Origin: Pseudomonadales bacterium
Lineage (GTDB): Bacteria; Pseudomonadota; Gammaproteobacteria; Pseudomonadales; Azotimanducaceae
Direction: 5' to 3'
NCBI GenBank assembly: GCA_016779385.1
Contig: JADHNT010000014.1
Coordinates: forward strand, 1-37,244
Length of the DNA: 37,244 bases
Made by a program: the position numbers and the translations under genes
Notes under the pieces: model-generated
Seen by the model: the letters and a program-made list of their open reading frames with translations, nothing else
The model's database searches: none
What the model was told of the DNA's origin: nothing
Shown here: positions 8,099 through 16,219 of the stretch, one piece after another
Layout: the number at the start of each line of letters is the position of its first letter
Position numbering within the stretch: the first letter of the stretch is position 1

Positions 8099-8686
8099 AT
8101 GTCCAGCGTGCTTGATGCCTTTATGGAGAACGAAGCATCTTTACGCCGTTTCCTTCGCCGCCACTTGGGTCAGCAAGAAGACCTCGAGGACGCCTTACAG
8201 GAGGCCTTCCTCTTAGCGTTCAGGGCAGAGCAAAGCCAGAACATCGTCAACCCCAAAGCCTTCCTTTTCACCGTGGCAAAGAACATCGCCCTAGGCGAAC
8301 ACCGTAAGGCGCGAACCAGCCCTATCGATCGACGCGGTGCCTTTGAGCAGAGTAACGAGGTGTTATTGGGACAAGACGGAGCAGCAGACGTTCCTTCCCA
8401 TATCGAGGGCCACAGGAAGCTTTTCGTCCTCGTTAAGGCTCTCCTCGCCTTGCCCCCGCGGTGCCGGGAGGCGTTCTTGCTACGACGCGTGGACGGGCTG
8501 AGCTTCAAAGACATCGCAGCAGCCATGGACGTTTCCATCAGCGCAGCGGAAAAGCACGTGGCTACAGGGCTGCTGCGGTGCCGTCGAGCCCTTATTCAGG
8601 CGGGCTACGAGCCCAACGAATTTGGCGCAGCCGATAAAAAGTCGCCTACCTCCATGGCGAAAGGTAGAACGGGAATGCAGAAATGA
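8099..8686 (+). CDS. ECF RNA polymerase sigma factor, FecI-like
   Basis: This 195-residue protein has sigma region 2 at about residues 10-80 (FLRRHLGQQEDLEDALQEAF, FTVAKNIALGEHRK) and region 4 at about 120-170, with a helix-turn-helix (LPPRCREAFLLRRVDGLSF, then DVSISAAEKHVATGLL). This is the layout of iron-starvation/FecI-type sigma factors, which are released by a FecR partner and transcribe the neighbouring TonB-dependent receptor. The ATG at 8099 has AGAGG about 8 bases upstream. The stop overlaps the FecR start by 4 bp (ATGA). No Fur box was recognised upstream, so the signal is not necessarily iron. Confidence 0.92.
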   Translation: MSSVLDAFMENEASLRRFLRRHLGQQEDLEDALQEAFLLAFRAEQSQNIVNPKAFLFTVAKNIALGEHRKARTSPIDRRGAFEQSNEVLLGQDGAADVPSHIEGHRKLFVLVKALLALPPRCREAFLLRRVDGLSFKDIAAAMDVSISAAEKHVATGLLRCRRALIQAGYEPNEFGAADKKSPTSMAKGRTGMQK

Positions 8687-9759
8687 AAACTGACGGCGAT
8701 AAGATCGGGAAGATCGTCGAATTCCCCGATGCAGAAGGCCCCGAGCTCGAGGCTGCGCTCTGGCTGGGCAGAGTGGAGGATGGCCTGAACGCCGAGCAGA
8801 CAGCTGCCTGGCACGCATGGAGACAGGCTTCCCCAGACCATGAACGCGCCTGGCGAGAAATCGCTGGCGCATGGGACGAGGCGGCAATTGTCAGCACGGT
8901 TTTTACCAAAATTTCCGCGTACGCCCCTCGACCCCTCCAGGCACTAAGGCCAGTTCCGCAGCCAAGTACGAAGGCTCTCGTAGCTGGCTGGCTTTTCCTC
9001 CTCGCCTTCGTTGTTCTACTAGGCCTCAACGCAATAGATGAAAGGCACGAGGCCGTACCAAAAACCTTGGTTACCCGGGTTGGCGAACAACACACCATCG
9101 AGCTGCCTGATGGCTCATGGATTACGCTAAATACGGCGACGCAAGTCCATTTTTCGGCCGACGATCAAGAACGAACCCTTGAGCTGACACAAGGTGAGGT
9201 TTTTCTGGACGTCGCTAAAGATCCAGACCATCCCTTTAGGGTCAAAACCAGCGCCGGCACAATCCTAGTGACGGGGACGGCCTTCAGCGTGTACCTCAAG
9301 AATCCCCAAAGCCTAGAGGTCGTGGTAGAGGAAGGAGAAGTCGAAGTTACCCCCGTTTATCCGGGACTTCCCCTCCTCGCGCCCGGCCAAGGCTCGGCCC
9401 CGACGCCGGCAGCTACGGTAGCCGTAAGGCCTGGCAGCCGTGCGTTCCTTATAAAGGGGACCGCCAACCTAGAGAGCCTCACCGCTAGCGAGATCAAGAC
9501 GGCGCTTTCTTGGCGCGATGGTCTCGTTATGTTCACGGGAGAGCCCCTTGAAGAGGTTGTCCAGCATGTTGGTCGATATACCGATATCGACATTTCCATT
9601 TCCGATCCTGCGATCGCATCCCTACCCATTGGGGGCCACTTCCGGGTGGGAGAAGTGAACGCCCTTTTGGCTTCCCTTGAAATGATTTTTGGAATCTCCG
9701 CTCAAGCGTCGGGGCCGAAAACCTATACTTTGGGTCGAAAAGCCCCCCAGGACCCCTAA
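8683..9759 (+). CDS. FecR-family anti-sigma factor / transmembrane signal transducer
   Basis: The 358-residue protein has a cytoplasmic N-terminal FecR domain of the DUF4880 type (ALWLGRVEDGLNAEQ, WHAWRQASPDHERAWREI). One transmembrane helix follows at about residues 104-123 (GWLFLLAFVVLLGL). A periplasmic FecR domain comes next (TLVTRVGEQHTIELPDGSW, LNTATQVHF, GEVFLDVAKDPDHPF, GTAFSVY). The C-terminal STN-like DUF4974 region (about 275-345) would contact the STN domain of the receptor encoded next. It should hold the sigma factor inactive until the receptor signals that substrate is bound. The start overlaps the sigma stop by 4 bp, and only 3 bp separate its stop from the receptor start. Confidence 0.92.
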   Translation: MKTDGDKIGKIVEFPDAEGPELEAALWLGRVEDGLNAEQTAAWHAWRQASPDHERAWREIAGAWDEAAIVSTVFTKISAYAPRPLQALRPVPQPSTKALVAGWLFLLAFVVLLGLNAIDERHEAVPKTLVTRVGEQHTIELPDGSWITLNTATQVHFSADDQERTLELTQGEVFLDVAKDPDHPFRVKTSAGTILVTGTAFSVYLKNPQSLEVVVEEGEVEVTPVYPGLPLLAPGQGSAPTPAATVAVRPGSRAFLIKGTANLESLTASEIKTALSWRDGLVMFTGEPLEEVVQHVGRYTDIDISISDPAIASLPIGGHFRVGEVNALLASLEMIFGISAQASGPKTYTLGRKAPQDP

Positions 9760-9762
9760 CCC

Positions 9763-12696
9763 ATGACCCAGTGTCAGGCGAGGGTAAAGCGAAGGAGAAA
9801 TTTTCTTGGTGAGGAGATCGTTCCTTCGCGCATCTTAGAAAAGAGCTGGACGGAAATGGCGAGCGCCCTCGTTATCTCAATGCTTCTTTTCGCCTCTCTT
9901 TCTGTGAAAAGCGCGGAGCCAGAGGCGTACGCCTTTGAAATCGAAGAGACAACGCTTGGCTTGGCGCTTTCTAAGTTTGCCGAAACGATCGACGCAAACT
10001 TGCTCTATCCCTACGAGCTAGGGAAACGAAAGGGCGTGTTCATCCTTCGAGGAACGTTCGAGGGAAGCGAAGCAATTAAGCTGCTCCTTTCGGGAACGAG
10101 CCTCTCCGGCCAGCTGACCGAAGATGGGGTTCTCGTCGTGACCGAGACCGCACCTCTCATCCTGGACGGCACGGAGACAGCTATGGGCACGGAAAAGAAA
10201 AGCGTTCTAACGCGACTAATCGTCGGTCTTATGGCCGCCACTGCTGGTACCGCTGCAGCGGAAGCGGCCGAGGCGGAAAGCGGAGCAGACCGAGTCTTAG
10301 AAACGGTTGTAGTGACGGGAGTTCGAGGATCTCCGCGCTCCGTGCTGGAAAGCGCCACCCCTATTGATGTCTTCTCCGAAGAAGACCTCGAACGCGTTCC
10401 TCAAGTGGGCTTATTCGAATCGCTTCGCTATCTCGTCCCATCCATCAATCTGCCACAGCGGGCGGGCGGAGGAACCGCAACCTTCATTGCCTCAGCAGGG
10501 CTACGCGGGCTGAATCCTGACCAAACCCTGATTCTCGTAAACGGAAAGCGTCGCCATAAAACGGCCCTCATCAACTCTTCCACGGGACTGTACAGCGGTT
10601 CTGCAGGGGTCGATCTCAACATGATCCCGCAGTCAGCCATCGCTCGCATAGAGGTTCTGAGAGACGGCGCCGCAGCTCAGTATGGCTCGGATGCCATTGC
10701 AGGCGTCATCAACGTCATTTTAAAAGACGCCCCGGAGGGAGGTAGCCTCACCGGGAGTGCGAGGGAGAATTTTGACCGCGGTGACGGCGAAGTGCTGACC
10801 GCAAACTTCAATCAGGGCATTGCTTTCGGGAAAGATGGCTTTGCCAACGTGAGCCTTGAATTTAGAGAATCGGAGTTTTCTAACCGGGCACGTCCGGTCC
10901 CCTCACCGGGCGACCCAGGGGGGCGCAACATTTTCCCGCGCCTTCCCGATGGCAGCTTGGATCCTCGAGAAGGGGTAATCGACCGTTTAGTTACCAGTAA
11001 CTACGGGAGCTTTCCTCAAAACACCGTGGCGGCCGCATTTAATAGTGGTTTCACCGCAGGGGATGTGGCCCTTTACAGCTTCGGTACCTTCACGGAGCGC
11101 GATTCCGTACTGGATTTCACCTTCCGATCCCCAAACAATGCCCGCAACGTCGCCGAAATCTACCCTTTTGGCTTTCGCCCCCGGGAAGAGATCCGTGAAA
11201 CGGATTATGAACTCGTAGCGGGCGGCCGCGGCGAAATGGGCGGCTTTGATTACGACCTGTCTGCCAGCTACGGAACCAATCAAACAGATTGGGTAAACAC
11301 GCAAGGGCTCAACGCGAGCCTTGGCGCTGCGAGCCCGACTTTCTTTGATCTCGGCGGCATCGACGCCGACGAGATGATTATTCAGTTTGATGCGACTCGG
11401 GCAGCGCAGCTGTCTGGCGGCGGCACCCTACAAACTTCCCTCGGCCTTCAATACCGAAATGAAGGATTCAAGATTCGTGAGGGCGAGCCCCTGAGCTATG
11501 CCGACGGGCGAAATGGCGCTCCGCCCGCAGCCCAAGGCTTCCCAGGCTTTGCCCCAGAGGCTGTGAACGATATCGACCGCAACAACACCGGCGCCTATCT
11601 TGAGTTCGGCTGGGAACCGACCGACGCCTTGTTTCTGTCTGTTGCAGGGCGCTACGAAGATTTCTCTGATGATTCGGGCAGCGAGTTTGTTTACAAATTT
11701 AGCGGACGCTATCAAATCAGCGAGGCGCTCTCAGCGAGGGCCTCCTTTAACACAGGGTTCCGCGCCCCGAGCATCCAGCAACTTGGCTTTCGCGGCAGCC
11801 GAGGCCAATTCCAAGACCTCGATAACGATGGCGTCGCCGAGACTATTGTCGTCCGCCAGACTCTTCCGGGCACAGACCCCGCCGCCCAGGCCCTCGGCGC
11901 TACGCCCCTTACCCCCGAAACTTCCCGAAACTTCAGCGTCGGGTTCGTGTATCAGCCGCTCAGCAATCTGGACCTTACCGTCGACTTTTACCGCATTGAG
12001 GTCGATGATCGTATCGCGCTTTCAACTCAGTTCAACCGCGGTGACAACCGCGCCACTGCCTCGGGTACAACCATCGGCGCCGAGATATCTGGCTTGCTTG
12101 ACGCAGCAGGCTTCGACGCGTCCCTCGGCGGGTTGAACTACTTCACCAACGCCATCGATACCACCGCCCAAGGTGTGGACGTAGTGCTCACGTGGTCCCT
12201 GGATGCGCCCGCCGGAAACTTTAACAACAGCGTCGCCTTTAACTACAACGACGATGAGGTCAGCGATGTGAAGGCAAATCCGAGCGAGTTGGCGGAGTTG
12301 GTTTTTGCCTCTGGGGAGAGCCTGCAGCAGTTCGATCGAGCCCGGCTCGCCACCTACTCGCGGGAAATACCCCCGTCCAAGTTGGTTCTCAATAGCGTTT
12401 ACACACTGGGGAGCCTCGTCGCCAACCTCCGCGCCGTTCGGTTCGGGGAATGGGAGAACGTGGCCGCCGCCGCTGCGAATGATACGAAGAACGACCCCGC
12501 CTGGATCGTCGACCTCGAGCTAGGCTATGAAATGCCTAACGGCCTTGAGATCTACGCTGGCGCCAATAACATTCTTAATAACTATCCCGATGAAGTGCGC
12601 CCCGTAAACGGTATCGGGAACGGCTTCTACGATACGACCTCCCCCTACGGGTTTACTGGCGGAAGCTGGTATCTGCGCGGCGCCTACCGCTGGTAA
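9763..12696 (+). CDS. TonB-dependent outer-membrane receptor with N-terminal STN signalling domain
   Basis: The 977-residue receptor has a hydrophobic export segment at about residues 33-50, an STN domain at about 52-128 (YAFEIEETTLGLALSKFAE) and a TonB-box-like ETVVVTG at 180-186. The plug follows (FESLRYLVPSIN, GLRGLNPDQTLILVNGKR, IEVLRDGAAAQYGSDAIAGV), then a 22-strand-type barrel ending in the aromatic terminus GGSWYLRGAYRW. With FecI/FecR upstream this is a transducing receptor that imports a scarce substrate and induces its own operon. Oddly, a second complete signal-peptide-like segment follows the STN domain at residues 141-172 (see findings). The start at 9763 has AGGA 10 bases upstream. 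The ATG at 9856 would give a shorter, more ordinary signal peptide and is a fair alternative. The substrate is unknown. Confidence 0.92.
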   Translation: MTQCQARVKRRRNFLGEEIVPSRILEKSWTEMASALVISMLLFASLSVKSAEPEAYAFEIEETTLGLALSKFAETIDANLLYPYELGKRKGVFILRGTFEGSEAIKLLLSGTSLSGQLTEDGVLVVTETAPLILDGTETAMGTEKKSVLTRLIVGLMAATAGTAAAEAAEAESGADRVLETVVVTGVRGSPRSVLESATPIDVFSEEDLERVPQVGLFESLRYLVPSINLPQRAGGGTATFIASAGLRGLNPDQTLILVNGKRRHKTALINSSTGLYSGSAGVDLNMIPQSAIARIEVLRDGAAAQYGSDAIAGVINVILKDAPEGGSLTGSARENFDRGDGEVLTANFNQGIAFGKDGFANVSLEFRESEFSNRARPVPSPGDPGGRNIFPRLPDGSLDPREGVIDRLVTSNYGSFPQNTVAAAFNSGFTAGDVALYSFGTFTERDSVLDFTFRSPNNARNVAEIYPFGFRPREEIRETDYELVAGGRGEMGGFDYDLSASYGTNQTDWVNTQGLNASLGAASPTFFDLGGIDADEMIIQFDATRAAQLSGGGTLQTSLGLQYRNEGFKIREGEPLSYADGRNGAPPAAQGFPGFAPEAVNDIDRNNTGAYLEFGWEPTDALFLSVAGRYEDFSDDSGSEFVYKFSGRYQISEALSARASFNTGFRAPSIQQLGFRGSRGQFQDLDNDGVAETIVVRQTLPGTDPAAQALGATPLTPETSRNFSVGFVYQPLSNLDLTVDFYRIEVDDRIALSTQFNRGDNRATASGTTIGAEISGLLDAAGFDASLGGLNYFTNAIDTTAQGVDVVLTWSLDAPAGNFNNSVAFNYNDDEVSDVKANPSELAELVFASGESLQQFDRARLATYSREIPPSKLVLNSVYTLGSLVANLRAVRFGEWENVAAAAANDTKNDPAWIVDLELGYEMPNGLEIYAGANNILNNYPDEVRPVNGIGNGFYDTTSPYGFTGGSWYLRGAYRW

Positions 12697-12703
12697 GGCA
12701 CTG

Positions 12704-12752
12704 CCCCGGGAAGGCGGCCCTAGCTGGGCAGCCGCCTCTCCCGGGGCTTTTT
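12704..12752 (+). terminator. Rho-independent terminator after the TonB receptor gene
   Basis: CCCCGGG-A-AGGCGGC at 12704-12718 pairs with GCCGCCT-CT-CCCGGGG at 12731-12746 around a 12-base loop. The stem is long and GC-rich and is followed by CTTTTT. It sits 8 bp after the receptor stop and ends about 25 bp before the CocE-type hydrolase gene, so it should limit read-through into that gene. Confidence 0.85.
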
Positions 12753-12776
12753 AGCTCACCCTCCGAGGACACGGCC

Positions 12777-14495
12777 ATGCGTGCTTTTTTCTCTTTTCTT
12801 ATTGCTTGCGTGGTCGTCGCGCCATCAGTCGGCCTGACCGACCCGCAGGGGCTGCCCTCAGGATCGATCGTCGAATATCATCTGATGGTGCCCATGCGGG
12901 ATGGGGTGCGCTTGGCCACAGACAGTTACAGGCCCGCGCAGAGTGGAACCTTTCCAACCCTTTTTGTCCGCGATATCTACAGCAATGGGTCGAACGCCGT
13001 TCGCCAGCGCTATGCGCGCTGGGCCCTTGAGAACGGCTATGCGTTTGTCTTCCAGTCCGCCCGGGGACGTTACGACTCCGAGGGTGTTTGGAACCCCTAT
13101 TTCCAGGAGGTCAAGGACGGCCGTGACACTTTGAGTTGGATCGAGAATCAGCCTTGGTCGAACGGCAAAGTCGGCATGTTTGGTTCTTCGTATCTTGCCT
13201 CTGTGCAGTGGCTCGCGGCCTTGGGGCAACACCCCGCCCTCAAAGCCATCGCCCCGGCCATGAGCCCTGGCAACTACTATCGCGACGTCGCCTATCCTGG
13301 CGGCGCATTTTCTCTCCTTTCCCGGGCCAGCTGGGGCCTTGGCCTTGTCGGAAGCCGAACTAACCAAACCTATCCTATAGATTGGATCTCAGCGGCCAGG
13401 CATCTACCGCTGAAAGACCTGGGTCGATCTCTCGGTCTGCGCGCCCAGCACTTTGACGACTGGCTCGCCCATCCAACCTATGACGACTATTGGAAACCTC
13501 TGAATCTTGAAGAGCGAGCGCCCGAGATGGGGGTGCCTGCACTAAACATCGGCGGGTGGTATGACGTTTTTCTCCGCAGCACCCTGGGCAGCTTTACAAC
13601 AATGCAAAAGGAGGCCGCAACGCAGCGCGCCCGTGAGAACCAGCGGCTGGTTATAGGACCCTGGGTCCATGGTTGGAATAAGCGAAATGCGGGAGAGCTA
13701 GACTTTGGAGCCGCCGCCGAAATTGATGAGGAAGCGCTTCAGCTTGCCTGGTTCGACCATTGGCTAAAGGACAAACCCGTTTCAGACAATGCGAAAGTGC
13801 GGATCTTTGTGATGGGTGATAACGCCTGGCGGGACGAAGAAGAGTGGCCCCTGGCCCGTGCTCAGGCTACCCCTTACTACCTAGCCGAGGGAGGACTGAT
13901 CCGGCTAGAGGCCCCGACCGAGGGCGAGGCGAATCTATCCTACCGCTACGATCCACTCGATCCCGTGCCCACCCTGGGGGGCAATATCATGCGTCCAGAG
14001 CTTCGAGGCCCTTTTGATCAAGCACCTTTGGATGGCCGAGCAGACATACTGCGATTCCAAAGTGAACCCTTTACGACGCGCACGGAAATCACCGGGCCAG
14101 TCAGCGCAGTGCTTTATGTCTCGAGCAGCGCGGTGGACACGGATTTCATGGCCAAACTTATCGTGGTCAAGGAGGATGGTCGGGCCTTTAACCTAGTCGA
14201 CGGCGTTGTACGAACTCGCTTCCGGGACGGCTACGAGCGGGAATCTCTCATGTCCCCTGGGGAGGTCATCCGCATTGAACTCGACCTCTGGGCCACAAGT
14301 TACGCATTTGCGCCGGGAGAACGTCTTCGCGTCGACATCACCAGCAGCAATTTTCCCCGCCTCGCCCGCAATTTGAACACTGGAGCGCCCTTTGCGGAGG
14401 GAAGTTCGACAATGGCAGCGGAACAAACACTTTATTTTGATCGTTCGCGCCCGTCACACCTGGTGTTGCCGATTATTCCCAACGAGGCCCCTTAG
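12777..14495 (+). CDS. Exported CocE/NonD-family alpha/beta-hydrolase (X-Pro dipeptidyl-peptidase S15 type)
   Basis: The 572-residue protein starts with a signal peptide (MRAFFSFLIACVVVAPSVGL), so it should act in the periplasm or outside the cell. The S15/CocE catalytic domain includes YHLMVPMRDGVRLATDSYRP, the QSARGRYDSEG strip and the nucleophile motif GSSY with Ser138. A His-containing GPWVHGWN probably supplies the catalytic histidine. The C-terminal half (from about residue 400) is the jelly-roll X-Pro dipeptidyl-peptidase C-terminal domain (ITGPVSAVLYVSS, FAPGERLRVDITSSNFPR). Family members cleave esters, including cocaine and glutaryl-7-ACA-like amides, or X-Pro peptides; the target here is not predictable. 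GAGGA lies 9 bases before the ATG. It follows the receptor after a terminator, so it may have its own promoter while serving the same uptake system. Confidence 0.88.
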   Translation: MRAFFSFLIACVVVAPSVGLTDPQGLPSGSIVEYHLMVPMRDGVRLATDSYRPAQSGTFPTLFVRDIYSNGSNAVRQRYARWALENGYAFVFQSARGRYDSEGVWNPYFQEVKDGRDTLSWIENQPWSNGKVGMFGSSYLASVQWLAALGQHPALKAIAPAMSPGNYYRDVAYPGGAFSLLSRASWGLGLVGSRTNQTYPIDWISAARHLPLKDLGRSLGLRAQHFDDWLAHPTYDDYWKPLNLEERAPEMGVPALNIGGWYDVFLRSTLGSFTTMQKEAATQRARENQRLVIGPWVHGWNKRNAGELDFGAAAEIDEEALQLAWFDHWLKDKPVSDNAKVRIFVMGDNAWRDEEEWPLARAQATPYYLAEGGLIRLEAPTEGEANLSYRYDPLDPVPTLGGNIMRPELRGPFDQAPLDGRADILRFQSEPFTTRTEITGPVSAVLYVSSSAVDTDFMAKLIVVKEDGRAFNLVDGVVRTRFRDGYERESLMSPGEVIRIELDLWATSYAFAPGERLRVDITSSNFPRLARNLNTGAPFAEGSSTMAAEQTLYFDRSRPSHLVLPIIPNEAP

Positions 14496-14513
14496 CACCT
14501 TGGCGCAGGGGCC
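14486..14513. terminator. Weak convergent hairpin between the hydrolase and sulfatase genes
   Basis: GGCCCCT at 14486-14492 is repeated inverted as AGGGGCC at 14507-14513. The loop is 14 bases and the hairpin spans the 21-bp gap between two convergent stop codons. There is no clear T-run on either strand, so termination activity is only a possibility. Confidence 0.3.
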
Positions 14514-14516
14514 AAG

Positions 14517-16118
14517 CTAGCGCTGATCGGGGTAGCGCCCGTAACCCGTCTCCCGGGGAAAGCGAAACACTTGGTTTTGCTCTGCGTAACGCTCCCAGAA
14601 AGTCACGAGGGTCGCCAGCCGGGCCGGCTCCCTGCTCGATAAATCCGTCTGCTCACCGGGGTCCGTAGGCAAGTGATAGAGCTGCCAGTGATCGGTGGAG
14701 AAATCCCAGAGAGCCTTCCAGGGGCCGTCCCAAACGGCGCGATTCCCGTAGATTTCTAGCGCAAAGGGGACGCCCCGATCTTCCGACGAGAGGCGCTCGG
14801 CATTTAGCGGAACGCCGTCTAAATCCCCCGCCGGCGCCCGAGCCCAAACCAAAAGCGACGGTAAGACATCCGTCACCGCAACAAAGGCGTCGCTAGCGAG
14901 GCCTTCCGGAAGCACCCCGGGATAGCGGAGCAGCGCCGGCGTCCGCGTTCCCCCTTCGGAAAGAAAGCTCTTGTAGCGATTAAGGGGCCCGGCGCTGACG
15001 TGGCCCCAACCGCGTCCCAGGCTGACATAGGAACCCTGCGCGCCCATGGCCTCCAAGGAGAGATTAAAGGTTTTCGGCACCCAGGTGGCGTTGTCGGCGA
15101 TGGCCATGACGTCATTGCCCTCGGGCCCGTTATCCGAGAGGAACATCACCACGGTATTATCCTCTACGCCGGAAGCCTCCAGGGCCGCAAAGAGGCGACC
15201 CAGCTCAGCGTCCATGTGAGCGATCAGGGCGGCATAAATCTCCATGCGCCGGGCCTCCTCGCGCCGAGCCCTTGCAGGGAGGTCCTCCCAGGCCCCAAGC
15301 GCTGCGGGGAAGTTCGGTGCGGAAGCTAGGGCGGGAAAGCGCTGCCCAAGGCGCGCGAGCCGCGCCGCCCGGGCCGCGGCCCAACCTTCGTCGTAGACCC
15401 CTGCGAAGCGATCGCGCCAAGCTTCTGGCGCCTGCAAAGGCCAATGGGGCGCGGTGAGCGATAGCTGCAGCAGGAAGGGGGCATCCTGCCTTTGGGCCTG
15501 CGCCAAATAAGCCAGCGCTTTATCGACGTAAAAGGTGGAAGAGAAGAAGTCCTCCGGCAAGGCCGCGACCGGCTCCCCATCTTCCCAATAGCGGAGGGCT
15601 TCATCGGCGGAGAGCGTGCCCACGGCATCGGCGAAATGGCTACCGCCCCCCTGCTCCAAATAAAAGCTGTGGTCAAAGCCCTGGGCCGGGGGATGGGCGG
15701 AGGAATCGCGGCCGAGATGCCACTTCCCTACGAAGTAGGTTTGATAGCCGAGGTCCCGAAGGCGCTTCGGCAGCAAGGCAAGCCCCTCCGGGAAGGCACC
15801 CCGGTAACCGGGCCGCGCGGCGAGCTCGGGCATGCGCCGCACCGCGGCAGGATTCGCCCCGTAGCCCACGGCGTGGTTGTCCCGCCCGGAAAGGAGCATG
15901 GCTCGGGAGGGGGTGCAGGAGGCGTTGGCATGGAAATTCATGAGCTGCACCCCCTCGGCCCCAAGACGGTCAAGGTGGGGGGTGGGAATCTCACTTCCAT
16001 AGAGCCCCAAGTCGGTGAAGCCTAAGTCATCAGCGACGATCAGCACCACATTGGGCGGCGAGCTTGCCCCCGCGGCATTGGCGAGCAGCAACAATAAACA
16101 GCCAAAGCGTTTCAGCAC
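14517..16118 (-). CDS. Exported type I sulfatase (arylsulfatase-like)
   Basis: The protein is a formylglycine-dependent sulfatase that removes sulfate esters from a carbohydrate or aromatic. The N-terminal metal site is in NVVLIVADDLGFTDLGLYG. The sulfatase signature CTPSRAMLLSGR puts the residue to be converted to formylglycine at Cys68. Later motifs include YFVGKWHLG and VVMFLSDNGPEGND. I set the start at GTG 16118. It gives a neat signal peptide (MLKRFGCLLLLLANAAGA) and has GGGAG about 6 bases upstream, while the in-frame ATG at 16169 adds 17 residues before the signal. The result is 533 residues, normal for the family. As a Cys-type enzyme it needs a maturase encoded elsewhere. It is convergent with the CocE-type gene and divergent from the NRAMP-like transporter, so its partner pathway is uncertain. 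Confidence 0.9.
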   Translation of the reverse strand: MLKRFGCLLLLLANAAGASSPPNVVLIVADDLGFTDLGLYGSEIPTPHLDRLGAEGVQLMNFHANASCTPSRAMLLSGRDNHAVGYGANPAAVRRMPELAARPGYRGAFPEGLALLPKRLRDLGYQTYFVGKWHLGRDSSAHPPAQGFDHSFYLEQGGGSHFADAVGTLSADEALRYWEDGEPVAALPEDFFSSTFYVDKALAYLAQAQRQDAPFLLQLSLTAPHWPLQAPEAWRDRFAGVYDEGWAAARAARLARLGQRFPALASAPNFPAALGAWEDLPARARREEARRMEIYAALIAHMDAELGRLFAALEASGVEDNTVVMFLSDNGPEGNDVMAIADNATWVPKTFNLSLEAMGAQGSYVSLGRGWGHVSAGPLNRYKSFLSEGGTRTPALLRYPGVLPEGLASDAFVAVTDVLPSLLVWARAPAGDLDGVPLNAERLSSEDRGVPFALEIYGNRAVWDGPWKALWDFSTDHWQLYHLPTDPGEQTDLSSREPARLATLVTFWERYAEQNQVFRFPRETGYGRYPDQR

Positions 16119-16219
16119 TGCTTTCTCCCTTTCCCAAGATCCCTGGACGATCATGGGGGCTTCGGCCATGCTTCAGCAAGGACAGCGCGAAGACGCTGCG
16201 CAGGCGTTACGGGGACCAT

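Noticed and set aside
16119-16169. Longer sulfatase start at the ATG at 16169
   Set aside because: It puts 17 charged or polar residues before the signal peptide, while GTG 16118 has GGGAG at good spacing.
16064-16219. N-terminal 52-residue extension of the NRAMP-like transporter
   Set aside because: It overlaps the divergent sulfatase signal-peptide region, has no hydrophobic or family-like content, and a ribosome site precedes the ATG at 16220.
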